From: CAYPYI01 sp964415085
GTDB lineage: Bacteria > Bacillota > Clostridia > Tissierellales > Tissierellaceae
Assembly: GCA_964415085.1 (NCBI GenBank)
Contig: CAYPYI010000009.1
Location: 1-39,178, forward strand
Direction: 5' to 3'
Length of the DNA stretch: 39,178 nt
Below are positions 30,691 to 37,769 of the stretch, one piece after another. Position 1 is the first letter of the stretch, and every line of letters starts with the position of its first letter. A model generated the notes under the pieces. It saw only the letters and a program-made list of their open reading frames with translations, was not told the DNA's origin and ran no database searches. The translations under genes were made by a program, and so were the position numbers.

Positions 30691-30700
30691 NNNNNNNNNN
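30691..30700. other. Assembly gap of ten N
   Basis: Ten N bases. The left flank is the tail of one rbsC and the right flank is the head of a different rbsD. These cannot be 10 bp apart in an intact operon, so the true length is unknown and probably several kilobases, or the join is wrong. Confidence 0.97.
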
Positions 30701-30756
30701 GCCATCTCACCTAGAACTTTTGAAAGTTCTCCATGTAATACTCCAATTTTTTTCAC
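30701..30756 (-). CDS. rbsD: N-terminal start of a second D-ribose pyranase (rest hidden by the gap)
   Basis: A GTG at 30756, 8 bases after AAGGAG, opens MKKIGVLHGELSKVLGEM and then runs into the N gap. The 18 residues match the start of the complete rbsD (MKKIGLLHGELSKLIAEM), yet the DNA differs, so this is a second copy. It follows the complete rbsC by 52 bp. There is no frameshift or stop in the visible part. Its C-terminal 110 or so residues must lie in the missing DNA. Confidence 0.8.
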
Positions 30757-30808
30757 TCAAATCACTCCTTTTTAAAATGTGTAACAATTTTAAATTTATA
30801 TTTAAAAA

Positions 30809-31753
30809 CTAATTTTCTTTTTCTTTTTTATCAAGTAGTACTGCTACAAGTATTACAACTGCTTTTGCAATCATTTGATAGTATGATTGAACGTCTAGTA
30901 AGTTTAATGCATTGTTTAATATACCTATTATTAAAGCACCTATTATTGTTCCTAGGATACTTCCTTGTCCACCTACTAAACTAGTACCACCTAGTACAAC
31001 TGCTGCTATTGCATCAAGTTCATATCCATCTCCTGCAGTAGGTTGTGCAGATGATAGTCTTGAAGTTACTATTAAACCTGCAATTGATGCAAGCATTCCA
31101 CTTATTGTATAAGCTAATACCTTAATTCTATCTGTATTTATTCCTGATAATTTTGCTGCTTTTTCATTTCCACCAACTGCATATAAATGTCTACCAAATT
31201 TAGTTTGCGTTAAAACTACATAACAAATTAAAAATATTATAGCCATAATAAATATTGGTATTGGAATACCTGCAATATAACCTGCTCCAATTTTTCTAAA
31301 TATTGGAGATGTAGTTGCTGCTGGTACTGGAATTGGTCTACCAGATGTATATACTAATGTGGCTCCTCTTAAAAGAATCATCATTGCTAGGGTTGCTATA
31401 AATGGTTGTACTTTACCTTTTGTAATTATAATACCATTAAACATTCCTGCTACTGCACCTATTATAAGTGCTGCAAGTATTGCAAAGAATATATTTACCC
31501 CACCTGCTAAAAGTCCAGCTGCTATTGCACCTGAAAAACCTAGTATTGATCCTACTGATAAGTCTATTCCACCTGTTAAAATAACAAAAGTCATACCCGC
31601 TGCAATTATTGCATTTATTGATGTTTGTCTAAATACATTAAGCAGGTTACTTTTTGTTAAAAATCTTGGACTTGCAAAACTTATTAATACTGAAAATATT
31701 ATTAAACCTATTAATGGTCTTATTCTGTTTAACTTTTCTTTATTCATATTCAC
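30809..31753 (-). CDS. rbsC: Ribose ABC transporter permease
   Basis: A 314-residue integral membrane protein of the BPD_transp_2 family. Blocks: GMTFVILTGGIDLSVGSILGFSGA, GMFNGIIITKGKVQPFIATLAMM, GRHLYAVGGNEKAAKLSGINTDR, and AAVVLGGTSLVGGQGSILGTIIGALIIGILNNALNLL, all standard for RbsC. About 8-10 membrane segments. It imports ribose with RbsA and RbsB. The GTG start overlaps the rbsA stop (TAGTG), with GGAGG 7 bases upstream, so translation is coupled. It is followed by the truncated rbsD at the gap. Confidence 0.94.
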   Translation of the reverse strand: MNMNKEKLNRIRPLIGLIIFSVLISFASPRFLTKSNLLNVFRQTSINAIIAAGMTFVILTGGIDLSVGSILGFSGAIAAGLLAGGVNIFFAILAALIIGAVAGMFNGIIITKGKVQPFIATLAMMILLRGATLVYTSGRPIPVPAATTSPIFRKIGAGYIAGIPIPIFIMAIIFLICYVVLTQTKFGRHLYAVGGNEKAAKLSGINTDRIKVLAYTISGMLASIAGLIVTSRLSSAQPTAGDGYELDAIAAVVLGGTSLVGGQGSILGTIIGALIIGILNNALNLLDVQSYYQMIAKAVVILVAVLLDKKEKEN

Positions 31754-33249
31754 TAGTTTTCCTCCCCTCTAACAATGTAGCTCATGATTTTTTCTTGAGT
31801 TGCCTCATCTCTATTAAGTTCTCCTTTTAGTTCTCCTTGATGCATTACAAGTATTCTATCACTCATACCAAGTACCTCTGGCATTTCTGATGATATCATT
31901 ATTATTGATTTACCTTGTTTTTTTATTTCATTTAGTAAATCATAAATTTCTCTTTTTGCACCAACATCTACTCCTCTTGTTGGTTCATCTAAAATTAGAA
32001 CTTTAGGATCTGTTAAAAGAGCCTTTGCTATAGCTACTTTTTGTTGGTTACCTCCACTTAAATTTTCTACCCTTTGATTTATAGAAGGTGTTACTATATT
32101 CATTTTACCAACATAATCTCTTGCTACTTCTTTTTCTTTTTCTTTATTAAGCCCCAGTGCATTTTTAAATTTCTCTAAAGCTGATAAGGTAATGTTTTTT
32201 CTAACATCCATCATAAGAACTAATCCTTCTGATTTTCTATCTTCTGAAACATATACTATACCATTTCTAAGTGCATCTTTAGGGGATTTTATATCTAGTT
32301 TTTTTCCGTCTAGAATAATTTCACCTTTATCTTTTTTATAAACTCCAAATATTGTTTTTGCAAGTTCTGTTCTTCCTCCACCTACAAGGCCTGATACTCC
32401 TAGAATTTCTCCTTGTTTAAGCTTAAAGGAAACATCACTAATTAGATCATTACTTAAATTATTAACTTCCAAAACAGTATCTTCAAAATCTGTCTTTACA
32501 AAGGGAAATTGTTCATCTAGAGTTCTTCCTACCATAAGCTCTATAATGTCGTCTTCCGTTACATCTTTTACAAGTCTTTCTGCTATATACTCTCCATCTC
32601 TTAGAACAGTTAATCTATCGCAAACTTCAAATACTTCATTAAGCCTGTGAGATATATATACTAAACCTTTATTTTCTTTTTTAAGCTGTTCTATAATTAA
32701 AAATAAACTTTCTACTTCTGTGTCTGTTAAGGTATCCGTAGGTTCATCCATAATTATAATATTTGCATTTAAAGATAATGCTTTTGCTATTTCAACCATT
32801 TGTTGTTGTGCTATAGAAAGATCTGAAACAAAGGATGTAGGTTTTATATTAACCTTTAATCTTTCAAGTATTTCCTTTGATTGCTTTACCATTTCTTCCT
32901 TGTCTAAACGACCAAATGATGATTTAATTTCTCTTCCTAAAAATATATTTTCATAAACTCTTAAGTGTGGAACAAGATTTAACTCTTGATGAATTATAGC
33001 TATTCCTTTTTCTGTAGCATCTTTAGCATTTTCTACAGTTACTTTATCACCATATAAATACATTTGCCCTTTATCTTCTGTATAAACACCAGATAAAACT
33101 TTCATAAGTGTACTTTTACCTGCTCCATTTTCTCCAAGCAGTGCCATTACTTCACCTTCATAAACACTAAAATTTACATCATCTAATGCTTTTACACCTG
33201 GAAATGATTTTGAGATATTTTCCATACGAAGTATTTCTCTACCCAACAC
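31753..33249 (-). CDS. rbsA: Ribose ABC transporter, duplicated ATP-binding protein
   Basis: A 498-residue double ATPase. The first half has GENGAGKST (Walker A), SIAQQQMVEIAKAL (signature) and IIMDEPTDTLTD (Walker B). The second half has LVGGGRTEL, a degenerate Walker A usual for RbsA; LSGGNQQKVAIAKALL; LILDEPTRGVDVGAKREIY; and the closing SSEMPEVLGMSDRILVMHQG. The start is set at GTG 33249, 5 bases after AGGAGG; TTG 33246 is also possible and would cost one residue. A GTG at 33255 directly abuts the ribosome binding site. It lies 10 bp after rbsK and overlaps rbsC. Confidence 0.93.
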   Translation of the reverse strand: MLGREILRMENISKSFPGVKALDDVNFSVYEGEVMALLGENGAGKSTLMKVLSGVYTEDKGQMYLYGDKVTVENAKDATEKGIAIIHQELNLVPHLRVYENIFLGREIKSSFGRLDKEEMVKQSKEILERLKVNIKPTSFVSDLSIAQQQMVEIAKALSLNANIIIMDEPTDTLTDTEVESLFLIIEQLKKENKGLVYISHRLNEVFEVCDRLTVLRDGEYIAERLVKDVTEDDIIELMVGRTLDEQFPFVKTDFEDTVLEVNNLSNDLISDVSFKLKQGEILGVSGLVGGGRTELAKTIFGVYKKDKGEIILDGKKLDIKSPKDALRNGIVYVSEDRKSEGLVLMMDVRKNITLSALEKFKNALGLNKEKEKEVARDYVGKMNIVTPSINQRVENLSGGNQQKVAIAKALLTDPKVLILDEPTRGVDVGAKREIYDLLNEIKKQGKSIIMISSEMPEVLGMSDRILVMHQGELKGELNRDEATQEKIMSYIVRGEEN

Positions 33250-33259
33250 AAACACCTCC

Positions 33260-34168
33260 TTAGTTAAATTTATCTACTTCCTCTTTTGTTGGTAATGAAC
33301 TTTGAGCTCCAACTTTTTGTATTGCTAATGCTGCAGTTTTTTGACCTCTGTCTACTGCCTTATCTATATCAAAGTCCTCAACATAGGAAGAGATAAATCC
33401 ACCAATGAAGCTATCTCCTGCTGCAGTAGTATCTACTACCTTAACATTATATGAAGGATACATTTTAAGTGTATCTTTATTTACATACATAGCACCCTTA
33501 CTTCCTAAAGTTATTATAATATCTTTAACTCCTTTTTCAAGAAGTACATTTGATGCTTTGATTACAGAATCTTTATCTACAACTTCCATCTTAGCCATTC
33601 TAGCAAGCTCATGCTCATTAGGTACTAAAATATCTATATTTTTAATAGTTTCATCATCAAGATCCATTGCAGGAGCTGGATTTACTATTGTTAACTTATC
33701 ATATTTTTTAGCTATTTTTAAACCTTCTTTTACTGTTTCTAGTGGTATTTCAAATTGAAATAATACCACATCTACTTCTTTAAATATTTCTTCATTTTTA
33801 TATAAATAATCTATATCAACTTCATTATTAGCTCCAGGAATTACTACTATATTATTATTACCCTTAATATCTACATTAATTACTGCTATTCCTGAAGATG
33901 TGTCTGTCTTTTCTATTAAAGATGTATTTACCCCTGATGAATTCATTGAATCTACAAGGATTTCGCTAAAGGCATCATTTCCTACTTTTCCTAGAAAATA
34001 TGTTTCTTTTTCAAGTTTTGCAATTGCAACAGCTTGATTTGCTCCTTTTCCTCCTGGGATTTGTAGTAATTCATTACCAAGTAGGGTTTCTCCTACCTTT
34101 GGTATTTCATCAGTGTTTACCACAAGATCCATATTTATACTCCCTACTACTAATATCTTTTTCCCCAT
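33260..34168 (-). CDS. rbsK: Ribokinase
   Basis: A 302-residue PfkB-family sugar kinase that makes ribose-5-phosphate. Signature 1 is PGGKGANQAVAIAKL (residues 38-52) and signature 2 is DTTAAGDSFIGGFISS, with the catalytic Asp in AAGD (about 250). SINMDLVV and PKVGETLLG are typical ribokinase N-terminal blocks, which separates it from fructokinases. Its ATG overlaps the stop of the repressor gene (TAATG), with AAAGGAG upstream, so the two are translationally coupled. It lies before rbsA in one operon. Confidence 0.94.
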   Translation of the reverse strand: MGKKILVVGSINMDLVVNTDEIPKVGETLLGNELLQIPGGKGANQAVAIAKLEKETYFLGKVGNDAFSEILVDSMNSSGVNTSLIEKTDTSSGIAVINVDIKGNNNIVVIPGANNEVDIDYLYKNEEIFKEVDVVLFQFEIPLETVKEGLKIAKKYDKLTIVNPAPAMDLDDETIKNIDILVPNEHELARMAKMEVVDKDSVIKASNVLLEKGVKDIIITLGSKGAMYVNKDTLKMYPSYNVKVVDTTAAGDSFIGGFISSYVEDFDIDKAVDRGQKTAALAIQKVGAQSSLPTKEEVDKFN

Positions 34169-35151
34169 TAGCTTGAGCTCCTTTCAATTAACTGTGTATC
34201 TAGTATTTTTAAAAGATCTATATCTTCTTTTCTAATCATAGATATTAGCATACTAACTGTTTCTTCACCCATTAAATAAATAGGCTGTTTTACTGTCGTT
34301 AAAGATGGATTTATATATTTTGCCATATCTATATCATCAAGACCTACAATTTTAACATCTCTTGGAATAACTTTTCCACTTTCTTTTACAGCTTTAATAG
34401 CACCTATTGCTATTAAATCATTACCACAGCATACTCCATCTATTTCAATTTTAGAATTTTCATTTATTTTATATACTCCATCATAACCTGTTGTTACATC
34501 AAACTGGTCTAGATATATTAAATCTTCATTATAATTAATATTATTATCCATTAATGCCCTCTTATAACCACTAAGTCTATCATAAGTACTTTTATTATCA
34601 TTTTTAGAGGATATGAATGCAATATTCTTACATCCTTTTTCTATTAAATGGCTACATGACTTATACGTTGCTTCTTCATTATCTATTCCTATTCTTCCAA
34701 TCTCTCTATCTACGCTAATATCCCTATCTATAACTACTAGAGGTATCTTTCTACTCATTGGAATTTTAAATCTATCTTCTGCTGGTGCAAGTATAATACC
34801 ATCAACCATTTTCTGCTGCATTACCTTTATATAATTTTCTTCTTTTTCTTTATTATTATCTGTATTACAAAGTATTAAAGTATAACCTTCTTTTTCTGCT
34901 GCATCTTCTACTCCTCTTGCAAGTTCAGAGAAGAACTGGTTTACTACATCTGGCACTATAAGCCCTAAAGTTTTCGTTTCATTAACCTTTAAACTCCTAG
35001 CAATAGAGTTTGGTATATAACCTTCTTCATCAACTATTTTTAAAATTCTATTTCTAGTATTCTCACTAATATTTTGATCTTTTCCATTTATTACTTTTGA
35101 TACTGTTGCAGTAGAAACTCCTGCTATTTTTGCTATCTCTTTAATTGTCAA
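34168..35151 (-). CDS. rbsR: LacI-family ribose operon repressor
   Basis: A 327-residue LacI/GalR regulator. The headpiece TIKEIAKIAGVSTATVSKVING (2-23) and hinge NSIARSLKVNETKTLGLIVPDV are classical. The core follows RbsR: VNQFFSELARGVEDAAEKEGY, LVVIDRDI, GIDNEEATYKSCSHLIEKG, GYKRALMDN, GVCCGNDLIAIGA and VGLDDIDMAKYINPSLTTV. The start is a TTG at 35151, 6 bases after AGAGGTG. As first gene of the rbs operon it should regulate itself and the rest. A probable operator with a central CG lies at 35179-35190. Confidence 0.93.
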   Translation of the reverse strand: MTIKEIAKIAGVSTATVSKVINGKDQNISENTRNRILKIVDEEGYIPNSIARSLKVNETKTLGLIVPDVVNQFFSELARGVEDAAEKEGYTLILCNTDNNKEKEENYIKVMQQKMVDGIILAPAEDRFKIPMSRKIPLVVIDRDISVDREIGRIGIDNEEATYKSCSHLIEKGCKNIAFISSKNDNKSTYDRLSGYKRALMDNNINYNEDLIYLDQFDVTTGYDGVYKINENSKIEIDGVCCGNDLIAIGAIKAVKESGKVIPRDVKIVGLDDIDMAKYINPSLTTVKQPIYLMGEETVSMLISMIRKEDIDLLKILDTQLIERSSS

Positions 35152-35178
35152 ATTATCACCTCTGGGCTAGTATTTTAG

Positions 35179-35234
35179 GTAATCGTTTACTCAATTCATA
35201 ACCTAATTATAACAAGTTCGTTTTATTATAACAA
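35179..35234 (-). promoter_or_regulatory. Promoter and RbsR operator of the ribose operon
   Basis: TTGTTA (35229-35234), 17-bp spacer, extended -10 TGTTATAAT (hexamer 35206-35211). ACTTGTTATAAT occurs twice, 19 bp apart, so the upstream copy supplies the -35 and might also act as a second -10. GTAATCGTTTAC (35179-35190), a near-palindrome around CG typical of LacI-family operators, lies at about +10 to +20. The remaining DNA to 35360 is AT-rich, and I see nothing clear in it. Confidence 0.7.
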
Positions 35235-35360
35235 GTATAGTTAATTATTTGTCATAGTGTCATACTTTTTATAATTTGTTTTATATATATACCCAGTATA
35301 ATACTTTTATCACTATTTTATAATTTATTATACATCTTTTTAATTTAATGTGCCATACTA

Positions 35361-35397
35361 ATTACAAAAAAGTCTTAGGTATTATCCCAAGACTTTT
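35361..35397 (-). terminator. Terminator of the murJ-flippase-reductase operon
   Basis: Stem AAAAGTCTT / AAGACTTTT extended by inner G-C pairs (35368-35397), then a T-run on the minus strand, 6 bp after the reductase stop. Confidence 0.85.
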
Positions 35398-35402
35398 ATC
35401 TT

Positions 35403-36419
35403 TTATTTACCTAAATGTTCTTCTACATCTTTTAACATATCTATAATTGGTAGGTCATATGGACATCTATCTAGACATTTTCCACATTCAATACAATCTT
35501 TTGCTTTTATATCTAATTTTCTATATCTATCTATTGCCCAGTCAGGTAAGTTATATCTTGTATAATATGCATCAATTACAAACTGAGTTGGTATATCTAT
35601 ACCTACACTACAAGGTAGACAATATCCACATCTTCTACAAAAATGTATTCCAAGACTACTTACCTCTTCATTAAGTATTTCTCTTTCTTCATCTGTTAAT
35701 CCTCTTAAATCTTTTCCAACTGATGTGTTTTCTTCTATTTCTTCTCTTGATCCCATTCCTGGTATTACTGATGTAACGTTTTCATTTTCAAGAATAAATC
35801 TTAAAGATAAGTCTCCCTTAGTAATTGCTCCACCTGCTAAAGGTTTCATAATTATTACACCTAAATTATTTTTCTTAGCTTTTTTAAATACTTCCTCCCC
35901 TTGTAACTCAACTGGATTATAAGGAAACTGAATTGTTGTAAATTCATTAGTATCTATCGCTATATCTAAAAGATCTGCACTATGACTTGTTATTCCTATT
36001 TGTCTTATAAGACCTTTTTCCTTATATTCTTTTACAAGTTTTAATGCACCATTATCACTTAGAATTAAATCTAATTCTTCTTTTGTTCTTACATTATGAA
36101 ATTGAAATAAGTCTATGTAATCTGTTCTTAAGTTGTTTAAACTTATATCTATTTCCTCTTTTATCTCACCATATGTTTTTTGTCCAGATTTAGTTGCTAT
36201 TATGAACTTATCTCTTCCAATTTTTTCTACAGCATAACCTATTAAACTTTCACTATTTCTATATCCTCTAGCTGTATCTATAAAGTTTATTCCATTATTA
36301 TATGCATCAAGAACTAAATTATATGCTTCTTCCTCACTTTTAGCTTTTTGTATCGGAATTCCACCAAGACCTATTACTGATACTTCTAAATTACTTTTCC
36401 CAAGAATTCTTTTTTCCAT
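35403..36419 (-). CDS. Aldo-keto reductase with C-terminal [4Fe-4S] ferredoxin-like domain
   Basis: A 338-residue fusion. Residues 1 to about 265 are an aldo-keto reductase barrel with the catalytic set Asp (NFIDTARGY), Tyr (ARGY), Lys (IIATKSG) and His (FQFHNV), and the cofactor end VIPGMGSREEIEEN. The C-terminal 80 residues carry CRRCGYCLPC and CIECGKCLDRCPYDLP, eight cysteines in the pattern of two [4Fe-4S] sites. This Fe-S type is common in anaerobes and may exchange electrons with ferredoxin. It is the last gene after two flippase genes with a 28-bp gap, but no functional link is evident. AGGAGGG lies 5 bases before the ATG. Substrate unknown. Confidence 0.9.
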   Translation of the reverse strand: MEKRILGKSNLEVSVIGLGGIPIQKAKSEEEAYNLVLDAYNNGINFIDTARGYRNSESLIGYAVEKIGRDKFIIATKSGQKTYGEIKEEIDISLNNLRTDYIDLFQFHNVRTKEELDLILSDNGALKLVKEYKEKGLIRQIGITSHSADLLDIAIDTNEFTTIQFPYNPVELQGEEVFKKAKKNNLGVIIMKPLAGGAITKGDLSLRFILENENVTSVIPGMGSREEIEENTSVGKDLRGLTDEEREILNEEVSSLGIHFCRRCGYCLPCSVGIDIPTQFVIDAYYTRYNLPDWAIDRYRKLDIKAKDCIECGKCLDRCPYDLPIIDMLKDVEEHLGK

Positions 36420-36447
36420 AAAAACCCTCCTAATTTACTATTGATTT

Positions 36448-37761
36448 CTAATTTATTTTTAAAATTTTATAATCTTTATTTAAAGAAATAAAACAAATTA
36501 AACATATTACTAAAAATGGTAATAAATAAATAACTGCCTTAAAGATAGAATACCTTATATTAACAAATAGCTTACTAGAAAGTATAGTTAAGGTTAAAAG
36601 AGTAATATTTATTAATATTATACTTTTATACTCTTTTATACTTAAAAATACTCTATTGAAAAATATAAAAATTAAATTAAGTAACATTCTTAAAGAAGAT
36701 ATAGCTATAACTGTTGATAAGATTAAAATTTCATCTCTACTTATCCCCAGTTTAGATATGTTAATCTTAATAACTATTGGAGTAATTAAAATTATAGATA
36801 TAAATAATATAAGAATAAATTTTATTAGTATGCCCAAAGATATGTATATATTATTTTTAAGTTTTTCTTTATCTTCTAAATTATAACTCATAGTTAGTAT
36901 AGGATATGTAATAGTTATTATTGCCATTATGAATAAATTTGAAAGTGATAATATTTTAAGTCTAATAGATTCATAATCATCTACTAGTTTTAAATCTTTT
37001 ATATATCTTAAATCTAATTTATTTAAATATATATTTATAATGCTAATAAAAACTATTATTAAAAACATTTTACTTATTCTTTTTAGTATATCTTTATCAA
37101 AATTAAAATCTATCCTAAATCTAAACCCTTCTTTTACAATTGGATTTAACATATAAAAAAATTGAACTATCGATGATATTAGGTTAATAATTAGTAAGTT
37201 TACTAGATTTAATCTTTTATTAACTAATATTATTAAAACAATTTGTGTAAATAAATTTAAAGCTTTAGATTTTGCTCCATAAAAAAATCTATTATCTGAC
37301 TGCATATAAGCAACAAGTGGTGACCTTGCCAGATTAAAGATCATGTTAAGTGATAAGATTATAGAAAAAGTTTTAAAATGTGAATTTATTAATGAATCTT
37401 TAAACTTTAAAATGTTTATCATTACATCTTTAAATATGATAAATAAAATAATAGTAAAAATAGATATTATTATACTTAGGTTAATCCCTTTGTTTGTAGC
37501 TAGAAATCTTCCTTTTTTACCATGCTTTAATTCTTCTTCTTGAATAGAAGGGATTAGACTTAATACAATCCCTTCATCAAGTATATTTGTAATTAATATA
37601 TTTATACCTAGTATATAGGTAAAAGCTTCTAGTTTTACTTTATTTAAAACATATAAAACAAGTAAAAAATCCTTAAAAAATATAAGTAATTTTGAAATAA
37701 TATTAAGAGTAAATATTTGATAATATTTTTCTTTTATACTTTTAAAACTTTCTACTTGCAT
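36448..37761 (-). CDS. Divergent MurJ/MviN-like lipid flippase (polysaccharide-export fold)
   Basis: A 437-residue, very hydrophobic protein with about 12-14 predicted membrane segments, rich in Ile, Leu and Lys. It follows the layout of the MurJ it adjoins: an early PSIQEEELKHGKKGRFLATN segment corresponds to PIFSEVRVNKGKKGQLEYLNN in that protein, and later segments keep the spacing. Sequence similarity is otherwise low and the Arg/Asp residues typical of MurJ's central cavity are hard to place. It starts 8 bp after the murJ stop, so both are made together. Likely function: flipping a lipid-linked precursor, perhaps of a surface polymer. It could also be an O-antigen/teichoic flippase of the same superfamily. 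Confidence 0.65.
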   Translation of the reverse strand: MQVESFKSIKEKYYQIFTLNIISKLLIFFKDFLLVLYVLNKVKLEAFTYILGINILITNILDEGIVLSLIPSIQEEELKHGKKGRFLATNKGINLSIIISIFTIILFIIFKDVMINILKFKDSLINSHFKTFSIILSLNMIFNLARSPLVAYMQSDNRFFYGAKSKALNLFTQIVLIILVNKRLNLVNLLIINLISSIVQFFYMLNPIVKEGFRFRIDFNFDKDILKRISKMFLIIVFISIINIYLNKLDLRYIKDLKLVDDYESIRLKILSLSNLFIMAIITITYPILTMSYNLEDKEKLKNNIYISLGILIKFILILFISIILITPIVIKINISKLGISRDEILILSTVIAISSLRMLLNLIFIFFNRVFLSIKEYKSIILINITLLTLTILSSKLFVNIRYSIFKAVIYLLPFLVICLICFISLNKDYKILKIN

Positions 37762-37769
37762 CTTTTTAC

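Noticed and set aside
30632..30756. Reading the two gene pieces at the gap as pseudogene remnants of rbsC and rbsD.
   Set aside because: Both pieces are in frame, carry proper start, stop and ribosome binding sites and end exactly at the N bases, which points to missing sequence, not decay.
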